From Quercus robur (taxonomy: Eukaryota > Streptophyta > Magnoliopsida > Fagales > Fagaceae): 64,000 nt of DNA. Position numbers and translations under genes: made by a program. Each line of letters begins with the position of its first letter. Position 1 is the stretch's first letter. Positions 46,355-58,402 of this stretch are shown here, piece by piece. The stretch lies in NCBI RefSeq assembly GCF_932294415.1, contig NC_065544.1, positions 21,675,351-21,739,350 of the forward strand, read 5' to 3'. Below the pieces are notes generated by a model. That model was not told where the DNA came from and made no database searches. It saw only the letters and a program-made list of their open reading frames with translations.

Positions 46355-47722
46355 TTGTTGAGGACTTTAACCAAACCTAGACAAAATCCCTTAACTTGAA
46401 AAAAAAAAAAAAAAAAAAAAAAACATCAACAACTTTCACAACAGCCAAGATTCAAACTGATGAAAGAACCACAAAATCTATATACCTTGTACCCCAGCCA
46501 CCATTGTCGAACAAAACTTTTTTTTTTTTTTTTTTTTTCTCTCAATAGAAAAGGAAAAAGGAAAAAGGAAAAAGGAAAAAAGATCTTGATTACACAGTCA
46601 CACAAATAAATAGAATCCTAGAAAAAAAATTAACGCCGAGCTGCTACTCAGGTTGTGCTTCAGAACGAGCTGCTAAGATTGAGCTTGAAAATGACGCACA
46701 TCTCTTCAGGTTCATCATCGCTAGATTGTGATCTCTAGGGTTAGAGCTTTCATTGCAAATCTCCACCTTATGATCTCTGTAGCCAAGTCCCTATGTTTCC
46801 TTCGTGATGTCAAACTTTAATGACAAAATTACAAATTCTATAATAAATTATACTTTGCCAAGCTGATCTCTAAATAGGTCTAGGGAAAAAATAGATATGA
46901 AGATTCAAAATACAAATTCTAAAACAGATATTGAGTGATCCAACTTCCATTGTTCTAGATCGTTCCTTTTTTTTTTTTTTTCTTAAATTCATTTTAAAAT
47001 ATTAAAATCAAATTAACTGTAACCCCAAAACGTAAGACTAAAATAATATTATCTCCTACTTTCTAACCATATTATTCACTTATGCTTCTCTCTTTTTTAT
47101 GGAACTTCGTTATTCTTCTCTCACTTATGTAGAAAGCATCATTCTCTCTTTGTTAAACATAATCTGCTGTACTATTATAGTTCTTGTTGTATGTTATACT
47201 TATCGGAAACAGCCGACAAAGATCATCATTCAATCTTTGTCTGCGTCACTCAAAAAAAAAAAAAAAAAACCTTTTTATGCCTTATTTTTAAGAAGAGAAG
47301 ATATGTAGTTAGAATAAGCTTCATTTAAAAAACCTGAGAATATTTTAGAATATCTTTTTGCCAGAACGTTATTTGATTCAAACAAGAAAGCTAACTAAGC
47401 TGCCACGCTTGCTTAGAGCATTCACAGTACTGGTGACTATTTTAGCACCTAAAACACTAAAAATCATACTACATTGGTGGTACTAAAATTAACCAAGCTA
47501 AATCTTTGGAGTTTACTATAGCTATAAAGTGATATATATATATATATATATATATACATACATATATATATATATATATATATTTGTTTCTCTCTTCTTC
47601 TCTTTATAATATTTTTTCTCTTTTCTCTCTCCCTTCTTCTCCTCTCTCTTGCCTACCTCCTCTAACTCAAACTCTTCCAGCAAAATGCAATGAGATTGGG
47701 ACAACTAAGAATACCACTACAC
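46355..47722. other. Intergenic DNA with homopolymers
   Basis: A-tract (about 46400-46423), T-tract (about 46518), a GGAAAAA repeat (46549-46579) and an (AT)n microsatellite (47531-47582). Short frames here (for example near 47099) lack domains. Confidence 0.5.
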
Positions 47723-47802
47723 ACCCTTGGTGCAATAGTCACTTCACAAATTTAAGTGCTTATGGGGTGTAGAGGGAAGGGTCGGCGTTCAAGTCTTCAA
47801 AT
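47723..47802 (+). mobile_element. tRNA-derived SINE fragment
   Basis: CCTTGGTGCAATAGTCAC (A-box-like) is followed about 45 bp later by GGCGTTCAAGTCT (B-box-like), at the spacing and with the wording of plant tRNA-derived SINE heads. It is cut by the element starting at 47803, so its body and tail are missing here. Confidence 0.5.
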
Positions 47803-49206
47803 CAGGGACGGAACCAGGATTCGAAGTTGTGGGGGCCAAAGTATAAGTCCAAAAAGTTTATGATAATCAAAACTAACATCTACTCAAGCTTTGTTGAATT
47901 TTATCACGCTCATTAAACATTATAATATCATATTTTCACAATTTGGATTGATACTGATTTAATCCGTGGTAATTTTTTGGAATTTTGATTGAAAATTAAT
48001 TTTCATGAATTAGGACATCAATACTAGAACCAAGGCTGCATTATCAGCTTCAAATTATTTGTTATTTTTTCTCTTTAAAAAAAATATTATAGATAATTTT
48101 CCCATCATCAACAATTCAAATAAAAGTTTCATTATTTCCATATTATATAGCTTTATTGTTTCAAAATTTAGTCCATAAAATAAACCAAACAAACATACCC
48201 CACAGGCTACAACAACATTAATGTTAATAAATTATTTTCTAAAAATATTTAATAATTCATAAAATATACCAACAAACAAGCATTATCAATTAATGACATT
48301 TATTACTATCCACGGCTCACATTTGATTCATAGTTCCCACGGGCTTCACTTTTTGATTGCCTCACCTTTCCAGTTTCTAGTTTTTCTATTTTTTATTTAT
48401 TTATTTTCTCATCTCATTTGTCCTTTTCTGCCTATCTCTTTTTTCAAATTCAAGAGTCAAGACTCAGTCAGTATTACAAAGGATGACTTCTTAAAATGTA
48501 CACAGTAAACTCACACACACAAAATACATTAATTGCACTATCAATCTATCACTGTGGCAAAATAGAGACATAGAGAGAAATAAACTCATATCAGAGTAGA
48601 GAAAGACATTAAAGAGAGAGAAATCAACTTAGATTTGAGGAGGACACACCTCAGTTGATTCAACTCATTTGTTAGTGTGGACACAACAGACTGGAGAAGG
48701 CCAAGCCACAAGCTACGAGCCACAGTGCGACTGTCAACTAATGTGTGGATCTGATGTCAGTGGCAGTGAGGAGTGGTGGAAGATGAGAGTAGTGAGATTG
48801 AGAGAGAGAAATCAAATGGGTAAAAATTGGGCATTTCAAATTGTTTGTTTTGTTCGTAATTTTTTGTTTAGATTGGAATTTTGATTTTTTTTTTTTTTTG
48901 TAGTTAATTCTTGGTTGTCTGGAGGTTATTGATGTTATCCCGGGGGTAATTACTTTGGTTTAGACCTGGCGATTTGCTTATTATTTTTGGATCAATATGC
49001 AATGGGCAAAAGGATGTTGCAGTTTTCTTTTTGGTTTTCATGGGTTAATATGTAAATATTTTGAAGGAGGGGGGCCAAAAATATATATTTTGGGGGAAAT
49101 TTTTAATTTTTCGGTTAGATGGGTATACAGTGCTATATTTTTTTCAAAAATTGGGGAGGGGGGGGGGGGTGGTCCGCCCTAACGTGGGTCCATCTCTGTC
49201 CAAGAT
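47803..49206. mobile_element. Putative hAT-type element, about 1.4 kb
   Basis: Starts CAGGGACGGAACCAGGATT, the same terminus type as the 19038 element. The right side carries GGGTCCATCTCTGTCCAAG. No clean target duplication, and the right end has been duplicated (see 49091-49835). A G-run lies at about 49160-49169. Confidence 0.5.
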
Positions 49207-49214
49207 GTAGTTTT

Positions 49215-49255
<41 letters not shown>

Positions 49256-49835
49256 CATTTAGATTAGACTAGAATAGAATTCTATTTTTCTAAAAAAATA
49301 AATATATAAGTAAAAGAATAGATGTAGAAAATAAGAGATGAAATATAGGGTGTATTATTAAATGTGGTATTAATATAGAAAAAGTAGGTTTGGAGGTACT
49401 AAACTCTAAAATTTTAATATCATTGATGCAAATGCTCTTATAGCTCATGAGATCAAGTATATATAAAAAACAAATGGGTAAATTACAAATTACACCCCTA
49501 AAGTTTGGGGGATATTTTTCATTTTCCGGTTAGATAGGTATATAGTACTAACGTAGGTTCGTCTCTGTCTAAGATGGAGTTTTACACACATATATACTTA
49601 GATTATGTTAGAGTAGAATTCCATTTATCTATATATATATATATATATATGAATAGATGTAAAAAAATAAGTGATGAGATGTAGGGTGTATTATTAAATG
49701 TGGTATTAACATAGATAAAGTAGGTTTGAAGGTACTAAAAGCTAATTTTTTAATATCATTAATGTAAATGCTCTTATAGCTCATGAGATCAAGCATATAT
49801 AAAACAAAGGGGTAAATTCCAAATTACACCTCTAA
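49091..49835. repeat. Tandem duplication with 414-bp period
   Basis: CGGTTAGAT at 49112 recurs at 49526, and the following landmarks repeat in order: TCTCTGTC(C/T)AAGATG, GAATAGATGTA, GGGTGTATTATTAAATGTGG, CTCTTATAGCTCATGAGATC. Dinucleotide runs within the copies differ in length. Confidence 0.8.
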
Positions 49836-50196
49836 AGTTTGGGGGTGATTGGATGGATTTTACTCCCTAAAATTTTAGAATTTGGATTTTACCCCCTGAA
49901 GTTTGGTGATGTTTGAATTTTACACTTGACGTTTCATAATTTGGATTTTACCTCCTATATTTTATGAGTGTTTGGATATTACTCAAATTTTTGGAGTGTT
50001 TGGATTTTACACCCTAAAATTTCAGAATTTAGAGATGTAAAATCCAAACAACCATAAACTTTAGGGGGTAAAATCCAAATTTTGAAACGTTAGAGTGTAA
50101 AATCTAAACACTCCAAATTTCAGGGTGTAAAATCCAAATTCTTAGGGTGTAAAATCTAATCACCCCAAACTTCAGAGGTGTAATTTGCAATTTACC
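49811..50196. mobile_element. Foldback MITE
   Basis: GGTAAATTCCAAATTACACC faces GGTGTAATTTGCAATTTACC. Between them, GGATTTTAC/GTAAAATCC motifs are arranged in inverted order, so nearly the whole element folds on itself. Same family as the copy at 30094. Confidence 0.8.
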
Positions 50197-50740
50197 TTAA
50201 AACAAAGTTATCAATACCATACAGAACCAACACCCAACCTTATCAGAGCTTCAATTAATGCAACTGAATGGTAACCTTTTGCCTGACTGGCACTGCCCTC
50301 CCTAAACAATTCAGGATCATCTCCTCTATTGCTCCACATGTCACCCATTTAATTAAGGCCTTTCATGACATTTCCCTTCCAGTCGAACCGACACATTAAG
50401 CCAAGTTTTAAAATCTCTAAATGGCGAGCAATTATCAAGTCATAATTTGGTGCCTTGTAAACTAATTGGACTTTGAGTTCTCAAATATTGCTTTCTTAAA
50501 TTTATTGTTATTTTTCTTATTTTGTAGTATTTTGTTGATTTTTGAGATAGGAGAGCGTGTAAAGTCTCTGAGATATTAGTTGAAAAGAAAATCGAATTTA
50601 TTTTAAAGATTGATTAGAATGACAGTTTCCTAAATGATTCTTCATTGGCGTATTGCTTTGTTATTTGTGGATCAAATAATTGTTGGTCAATAAAGGAAAA
50701 ATTATCTTATAAAAATCTAAAATACATTACAGGTACCATA
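50197..50740. other. Intergenic DNA left of the Tat element
   Basis: No recognisable gene or element. Confidence 0.5.
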
Positions 50741-51516
50741 TGTAAGGACCCGTTTTATAGCCCAAGCCCAAAAATGTATGGGATCTTGGCCTGGTAAGCC
50801 CAGTACAATAAATTTGTAGAGAGTGGGTCGAAGAACTAGGCTCTAATGAATTTGACAACGGTTAAGACAGCTTCAGAAGATGGTCAAGCAAAAACAAAGA
50901 ATGTAGAGCTAAATGAATTCATTGTCCGAGGAGATTCATCTCCATATAAATCAATTAAACTGATTACAAGTATAATTTTTATTGCTACAGTACTCTCTGA
51001 TGATTTCCGATCCCTATGTCATGGAGGGTCTCTCACATTATATAGCTCCATTGGGATCATCTTGATCCTACACTTATTGATCATTTGAGCCATTACTTGA
51101 GTGCTTGTCTCATTAGACACCCTCTTTGGTTTCCTGTGAGTGGTGGTGACCAAGACAGCATTGTTTTGGGGTCTTCTCCACATAAATGGGGCTAGAAAGG
51201 TAGTTGCAGTGCATTTAATGCGGTGGTAGCAACTTTTCCTTAGATCTTTTTGGGTTTTCTTCCTTCTCATATGTTCATGAGGCACGTCTCTATCATTGGA
51301 GCTTCTAGAAGGGTCACTTTAATTGCTGGAATACATACTTGAGCTGCATTCATCATATCTGAGGAGGAGTTCCTCTTCGGATCATATTCCATTCATTCCT
51401 TACTCATGAGACTTTAAATTGGAACCCCTCATAACTATTTGTCCCTCCTTAGACCATTCAACGTCCTTGGGCAAAGCCCAAGGCCCAATATATGATTTTG
51501 GGCCCTTATCCCTACA
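50741..51516 (-). repeat. 3' LTR of the Tat element
   Basis: TGTAAGGACCC ... CCCTACA. Read on the coding strand it contains GGAGCTATATAATGTGAG (about 51033-51050), an intact TATA box, and a worn inverted repeat (51358-51381). The purine run before it (GAAGGG, about 51521) is a poor polypurine tract. Confidence 0.9.
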
Positions 51517-51790
51517 ATAGCCCTTCAGAATACCGATTTTTCTCTCTCAACTTAGGAGAAAAAGTGGGGTTTTGAATTTTAAGAGACAAGAGCATTTATT
51601 TCTCTGGCTCACACATGTGAAATTACTATTTTGCGCGTCCCATGATTGCTACTGACGCTTCATAGCCTACGAGGCATCATTAATTGCTTCAGGCGGTGTT
51701 ATGTTCCCCACATCCAATGGTGAGGCTCCAATCCAATGGTTGATATTTTTCCTAGAATTTTGAGCGGGATTATTCCCATTCATTTTCTCC

Positions 51791-51801
51791 TGATATATAA
51801 A
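51791..51801 (+). promoter_or_regulatory. TATA box of the antisense gene
   Basis: TGATATATAAAGCC on the plus strand, 260 bp before the antisense ATG (52061) and 275 bp inside the element from the LTR edge. It implies a start near 51825 with a leader of about 235 nt. Confidence 0.55.
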
Positions 51802-52060
51802 GCCTTGAGGGAACTCATTATCTTCTTTACTTCACAAATCTTCAAGTGCTCCAGAGAACCCCAGCGCTCCAACTCACAAAACACTCTAAATTCCTAAGCA
51901 TCCACAACTCTTTCCTTAAGAAATTTTCAAAAGATCTTTTCTAAAGGATCAAGATTAACACACTTACTTTTGTAAGTTTCTATCTCTCTAGACTTTCTTT
52001 TTCTCCTCGGCCCTTTTCTTTCTTTAGAAAACTTCCTTTGCGTCATCTACGTCTGTTTAG

Positions 52061-54545
52061 ATGGGTAGGTTCAAACACTTGGTGGACTCTCCAGCTGGTA
52101 TGGAGGGTTTTAGGGCCAAATACCACATCCCACAGGGGGTAGCCCTGACATATTGTGCCCCAGACTAAATTCATATAAATAGAGAAGTGGGTGAGGGAGG
52201 GATGACGCTTCCCATGGGTAGGATAACCAGGGATTACATGATTAACCACAGATGACTCCTTATCAATGCCCTCTAACCTATTTAGGGTCTTGGGTTGCGT
52301 GGACACTCTTAACGAGCAGATGGGCTTAGGGCTCATGTGACATGATGTAGTTCACATGTACGAGTGCCACAAGCTTGCTGGCGCGGGATATTATCTCAAG
52401 TCCTGGTCCGACATCGTCAGACTAATATCTTGCCTCCCTAAATCTAACAAGGGCATGAAGGATGACTATCTGATTATCTCTGAGGAGTGGAACGACGGTC
52501 TTCATTGCCCAACTCAGGCGGGAGAGCAAGGTAGGGTACTCTAGGATTAGTCTTTTTGGTAGGGGATTTTAGCATTCTTAATTTTTTAGCAAAATTTCTC
52601 TTTTTTAAACTTTGCCTTAACATTTCGTCTTTTTGGATAATAGTCTTAATTGATCTAACTATAATTTCCTCCTCGGATACTTTTTGCAGATAAAAACCAC
52701 ATTACTTTGAGACTTAGTTTTGTCAACGTACTAGGTCTCAACAAGTTGCTGAGGCCTGAGGTATTTATAAGCGAAGACGAACAGTTAAGAGCTACTCATT
52801 TGATCTTAGATTACGACCCTTTGTCTTACCAATTCCAGGACGCAAGGCAGGCAATAAGGGCTGGTGACTCCAGGCTGAATCGCATAGACGTCTCTAAGCT
52901 AGGATTTTTGGCTTAAAGAGATCTCCCACCTGTTGAGTTGCCCATTCAACGCGCCCCTCAAGAAGTAGCCGCTCCAAGAGAGGGGAAAACCTCCACACAT
53001 ATATCTCTCGAGGCCGAGATCGACTAATTTCACCTTGAGGAGGAAGGTGAAGTACCAGAAAGGCAGGTAGAGCTTTCTAACTCTGAGGCCAATTTGGATA
53101 GGTTTTCTGTTGCTCATTCTCCGGGGTTGATTGTTGCTCGAGTTGAAACCAGCTTATAGGAAGAAGAAGGTATGGACTTGAAGCAACGATCCAACTTAAA
53201 GGGCCTGTTGGCCAACCAGAACAAGGGGTCAACATCAAAAGAAGTCTCGAAAACCCAAGTTCCTCCCACTCTTTCCCTTCCTCCTCCTTCTGTGACGGTA
53301 GAGGGATTGCTCTCTGATCTTCATTTAAAAAAGAAAAGAAAGACATAGGAAGGAGAGGAGGGGGAGATCATTCCTCCAAAAGGAGAAAAACAGCCCAAGA
53401 CTATCAAGGAAAAATGGGCTCCTTCCACTGAGAGCAGGGAAGAGACTGGAGCCGAAATGCGTTAAAATTCGCGCACATGGGCTCCTTAGCTAGAGTTGGG
53501 GGGGGGGGGGGGTGCTCCCATTCCTTGGGATGCCACGATTTGGGAGTCCTAAAGGGGGCATGCCACCTTTCTTGCTGAGGCCTTGGAGTAGCCTTATGCA
53601 TACAAGGCAACAAGACCTCTTTATGTCCCTGAAAAGGGATCTAGCCATGGTAAGTCAATTAATACCCTTTTGAGTTCAACGTTAGGATGCATACTTATTC
53701 ACATGTATCTATTTGACTACTTTGCTATTATTATGCAGGTCATTCAGCAAGTTTTTGTAGCTAAGGAGTAAGTCAAGAACGCTTGTGATGAAATCAATGT
53801 TGAGGCCCACTCTCGAGCTAATGCTTAGAAGGTTCTTAGAGCTCTTAAGGAGGAGCGCAAAGAGCTAACCAACAAGCTGAAGGAGGTAGACAAGGAGCGC
53901 CTGAGTGCCTCGATTGGCCTAAAAACTGCTGAGGCCCAAGCTAAGGACCAGCGCAAATTGCTTTACACAACAGAGATTGAGTTGGCCACTCAGAAATAAC
54001 TTGTTATGGATCTTAAGGCTGAGTTGTAGAAAGTAAAAGATTAAGCTAAAGAGGCAGCTCGGGTGGCCAAGGAAGCTACTGCAACTATGGAGATAGCATC
54101 ATACGAACGTGGGGTGGAGGACACAGAAAATAGGTTGGTTAAGGAAGTGTCTGGAGTGTGTAGGGAGTACTGTGCTGAGACCTGGATAGAGGCGTTTAAC
54201 AATGATAGGGTCCCTGCAAACTTCGAGTTGAGGAAAGTTGAGAAAATATTCTTTCTGGAGCATATCTGAGAAATTCCAGCGGCCCTCCCTCCCACTGCTC
54301 TACCCCTTCCTCCTCCTAAGCAGGTCCCAACTATCCAAGACCCTACTCTTAATGTTGGGACCTCCACAGAGGCAGATAAGGGTAAGGATACCTTGTCCTC
54401 AGCCAAAGACACTCCGCCCGAGGATGCCCGTACAATCAAGGATGTTGTCTCCCAAGCTAAAGAAACTGAATCTAAGTCCAAGATCGGGAGTGCTGAGCTT
54501 AAGGTAGCTGACTCCAAGGAGGGCCCTAAATCAATAAAGAATTAG
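52061..54545 (+). pseudogene. Antisense gene (aORF) within the Tat element, two introns, decayed
   Basis: Runs opposite to gag-pol. Exon 1 from ATG 52061 reads MGRFKHLVDSPAGMEGFRAK, HIPQGVALTYCAPD then a stop, GGMTLPMGRITRDYMINHR, YECHKLAGAGYYLKSWSDIV, CLPKSNKGMKDDYLIISEEW. An intron at 52531-52689 (AAG/GTAGGG ... TTTTTGCAG) joins in frame to KNHITLRLSFVNVLGLNKLL. A second intron lies at 53650-53738 (ATG/GTAAGT ... TTATGCAG). The last exon is a charged, coiled-coil-like stretch (LKEERKELTNKLKEVDKERL), then a P/S/T-rich tail. Several in-frame stops. No known catalytic domain; such additional antisense ORFs are known in Tat elements but their role is not. Confidence 0.7.
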
Positions 54546-54679
54546 TTGTAGGAGTCAGATATAATCCTAGATATGTTTTAATAATTAGTGAAAAATAAAT
54601 AAGTACCCTAGTGTTAATACTTAGTAATATCTCATCAAGTATTGATTTCCCTTAAGTATTTGGTCTGGGGGATTAGATG

Positions 54680-55003
54680 TTGAATGTTAATTTCACCCAA
54701 GTATGCGATCCGAAAGACTTGATATGCCTTAGGATCTGTTTAACATTTATAAAAATGTCATTGAGTGTTAATTTCACCTAAGTATGTGGTCCGAAAGACC
54801 TGACATAACTTAGGATCTGCTTAACACTTATAAAGATGCCATTGAGTGTTAATTTCACCCAAGTATGTGGTCCGAGGGACCTGACATTACTTAGGATCTG
54901 TTTAACACTTATAAAGATGCCATTGAGTATTAATTTCACCCAAGTATGTGGTTTGAGAGACCTGACATAACTTAGGATTTGTTTAACACTTATAAAGATT
55001 AAA
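54680..55003. repeat. Four tandem 81-bp repeats
   Basis: Units begin at 54680, 54761, 54842 and 54923 (TTGAGTGTTAATTTCACC ... TTAACACTTATAAAGATG). A fifth, degenerate unit may precede them at about 54600. They sit between the 3' ends of the antisense gene and of pol. Confidence 0.9.
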
Positions 55004-55062
55004 CAATGGGAAGTATAATGCCTTTATACAACAAATGAACATATTGACAAATGAAACTTTCA

Positions 55063-56385
55063 TTAATAATAATACATTTTTAGATTGTTTACATTCCAAG
55101 GGCACGGTATTACATGTTCATCTAAATCTTCTAGAAAATATGCTCCTATACCAGCCACAGAGGTGATGCGATATGGTCCTTCCAAATTGGGTTCTAACTT
55201 TCCCCACGCTAGGTTCTTTACAGTACCTAGAATTTTTCTCAATACCAAGTCACCAGGCACTAATGGCTTCAGCTTTACATTGGCATCATAGCCTTACTTG
55301 AGTTTGTGTTGGTAGTTTGCCAATTGGACCATCGCACTTTCTCTTCTTTCTTCAATAAAGTCTAAGCTCTTTTCTAACAACTCATTATTACTGTTTAGAC
55401 TGAATGAGCTAGTTTTTAGCATTGGGAATCCAGTTTCTAAAGGAATAATAGCCTCGGCTCCATAAGTCATTGAAAAGGGAGTCTCCTCGATTGACCTATA
55501 AGGTGTGGTTCAATACATCCACAGGACATGTGGCAGCTCTTCCACCCATTTTCCCTTCGCACCATCCAACCTCTTCTTAAGTCCATTTACTATGACCTTG
55601 TTAACAGCCTCAACTTGTCCATTCCCCTAGGGATAAGCTGGTGTAGAATATCTATTCGTAATTCCTAAATCACAATAATATCTTCTGAAATATTTACTAT
55701 CAAACTGAAGGCTGTTGTCCGAGATGAGGGTACGAGGGACCTCGAATTGGGTGATAATGTTTTTCCAGATAAATTTCTTGGCGTCCACATCTCTAATATT
55801 CGCCAAGGGCTCAGCCTTAACCCATTTAGTAAAGTAGTTTGTGCCAACCAGTAAATACCTTTTGTTTCCTGCAGCTTTGGGGAAAGGGCTAACGATATCT
55901 AAGCCTCATTGTGCAAATGGCCAAGGGCTGGATAAGGGGTTAATGACTCCTCTTGGTTGATGTATATTTGGTGCAAATCTTTGGCATTGATCACACTTCC
56001 TCACATATTCTTGCACTTCTTTCTGCATATTTGGCCACCAATAGCCCTGAGTGATGTCTTTGTGAGATAAAGATCTGCCTCTTGTATGGTTTCCACAAAT
56101 CCCTTCATGTAATTCCTCAAGGAGTAGCTCTGATACCTCAGGGTGAATGCAGAGTAGATAGGGCCCAGAAAAAGAGTGCTTGTATAATTTTTGGTCCTCG
56201 GATAGCCAGAAACGAGGCGCCTTTCTCTGTATTTTGTCAGCTTCTGTTTTATCCTCTGGCAAGATGTCCTCTCTCAGAAATAGTACTATGGGATCCATCC
56301 AATTAGGCCCTACTCTGACTTGGTGAACATGAACCACCTTTCCTTTTACTTCTATAAGGATAACTTGAGGTAGGCTCTGTGCCAA
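55063..56385 (-). pseudogene. Integrase of the Tat element
   Basis: HHCC zinc binding (ICGNHTRGRSLSHKD ... KCDQCQRFA), then the DDE core: D in GLDIVSPFPKAAGNKRYLLV (stop just before), D in RTLISDNSLQFDSKYF, E in [20 protein letters not shown]. The C-terminal GDLVLRK ... LEGPYRI ... GAYFLEDLD is the GPY/F-type end, with no chromodomain. Stops occur after PWPFAQ, after TPAYP, and further on. It would insert the DNA copy. Confidence 0.92.
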
Positions 56386-56409
56386 GGAGGTTGCAAGTGT
56401 GGTTAGGGA

Positions 56410-56757
56410 ATTAGCATGTGTGTTTCCACTTTTAGGGACGTGTAGTATGCTAAAGGATTCAAATCCTAATTGTAAATGTCTAACTTAACTTAAGTACCCT
56501 TGCATTCTCTCATCTCTTGCTTCTAATTCGCCCTTCATCTGGCCAACAACCAGTCTTGAGTCCAAGAACATCTTTACTGCCTTTCCTCCCATCTTTTGAA
56601 CCATGGACATTCCTTCTAGCAAAGTTTCATATTCAGCTTCATTATTTGTGGCTGAGAAGCCCAATCTTAATGATTTCTCAATGGTGAGCTTCTCAGGTGA
56701 GATCAGAACTAGCCCTACTTCGAATCCCCTTTGGTTTGCCATTCCATCAACATACAC
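56410..56757 (-). pseudogene. Second (archaeal-type) RNase H of the Tat element
   Basis: YVDGMANQRGFEVGLVLISP ... SATNNEAEYETLLEGM ... FLDSRLVVGQMKGELEARDE, with catalytic D of YVDG, E of NNEAEYE and D of LDSR, then a stop after MQGYLS and a tail with GNTHANSLTTLA. A duplicate RNase H placed between the first RNase H and integrase is the mark of the Tat lineage. It would remove RNA during plus-strand synthesis. Confidence 0.9.
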
Positions 56758-56937
56758 CTTCTAGTACAAAGGTTCTTGTGGGGTAATTGAGCCAACCGAT
56801 TTTCCATCCATGTGTTGCGCTTTTATCTTATTCTTAAACGAGGTTTCAGTGAACTAGGCCACCAAATCTGCGAGGACTTGGCCCCTGACGGAGGTATAGG
56901 GCATGTATTTGATGTCAAAAGCCCCCAGGATTGTACC

Positions 56938-58134
56938 CTATTTAGCAATCCTTCCTGTATAATCAGCACTTTGGAATAGAGCTCTGAGCGGAAGCTGAGT
57001 TAGGACAACAACTATATGTGCCTGGAAATAATGGGGGAGTTTACATGTAGCGTGTACTACCGCTAAAATGGCCTTCTCCAATGGCAGATAACGGATCTTA
57101 GCCTCATGTAGCAACTTGCTCACATAAGAAACCAGCCTTTGTATGCTGCTATCAACTTGAATCAAGACCAAGCTTACAGCATGGGGGGCCACAGCAATAT
57201 AAGCAAATAAAACTTTATCCATTTTAAGACTGGACATGATAGGTGGATGAGAGAGATATTCCTTAAGCTGCTGGAAGGCCAAAGCACACTCCTCAGTCCA
57301 CTCAAATCCCTTCCATTTATTCATCAACAGGAAGAAGGGTATGCATTTATCCGCTGACCGAGAGATAAACCGATTCAAGGCAATAGTCATTCCGGTTAGC
57401 TTTTGAACTTCTTTAGGATTCTGAGGTGGTTGTAGACTTTTTATCGCCTTAATCTGGTCCAGATTAACCTCGATTTGCCATTGAGTCACCATGTAACCCA
57501 AAAATTTGCCTAATCCTACACCAAAAGAGCACTTGGAAGCATTAAGGCATAGCTTGTGTTTCCTCAGAATTTCAAAAATATTTCCGAGGTCTCCCATTTG
57601 CTCAGACACCACCTTACTCTTCACCACCATGTCGTCTATATAGACCTCAATACTCTTGCCCAACTGTGGTTTGAACATCTTAGTCATCATTCTTTGATGA
57701 GTGGATCCTGCATTTTTCAAGCCAAAGGGCATCAATTTGTAATGATAATTTCTAGTGGGAGTGACAAAAGCTGTCTTCTCCTAATCATCCAGGGCTAGTG
57801 GTATTTGATGGTATCCTTGAAAGGCATCTAAGAATCTCATCCGAGGATGGCCTATAGTGGCATCTACCAGCTGGTCTATTTGAGAAAGAGGGAAGAGATC
57901 TTTTGGGCAAGCTTTGTTTAAATCCGTGAAATCCACACATATTTACTATTTCCCATTCTTTTTCTTCACTGCCATTATATTGGCCAGCCACTCAGGGTAG
58001 AAAACTTTCTTGATAACCCCTACCTGCTTAAGTTTCATCACCTTATCTTTGACAGCATTAGAATGGTCTCTAGATGAGTGCCGAGGAGGTTTTTTTTTGG
58101 GGTAACAGATGAATTGACATTCAAATAGGAGCAA
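56938..58134 (-). pseudogene. Reverse transcriptase and first RNase H of the Tat element
   Basis: RT motifs in order: GVIKKVFYPEWLANIMAVKK (with KNGK then two stops), ICVDFTDLNKACPKD, LDAFQGYHQIPLALDD then a stop, FVTPTRNYHYKLMPFGLKNA, and the catalytic YIDDMVVKS. The gypsy RNase H follows (LFAYIAVAPHAVSLVLIQ, RYLPLEKAILAVVHATCKL). The catalytic YIDD is intact, but the frame is broken at several points. It would copy the element RNA into DNA. Confidence 0.92.
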
Positions 58135-58402
58135 ATGAAGTTTGGGTCCACCCTTTGAGCTTCATAAGCACTCCACGTGAACACATCAACGTTTTTTCTA
58201 AGGAACTTAACTAGCTCTTCCCTCTCTTGGGGAGGCAGCTAGGAACCAACCTGAAAGAACTTCTCTGAATCATCGCCAACAACAACCTTTTCTAGATCTT
58301 CACATTTTACTTCCTCATTTGGTCCATTATCGGGCAACACCAGAGTTTCTGATTGCTATAAGCCCCTTTCAGCAAAAGCCAAGGATCAGCTTTGAGCCGA
58401 TG

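Noticed and set aside
54041..54517. A 158-codon minus-strand frame in the Tat element
   Set aside because: It is the reverse of the coiled-coil exon of the antisense gene; composition bias (Ser/Ala/Leu) follows from that, and no gag-pol domain is present.
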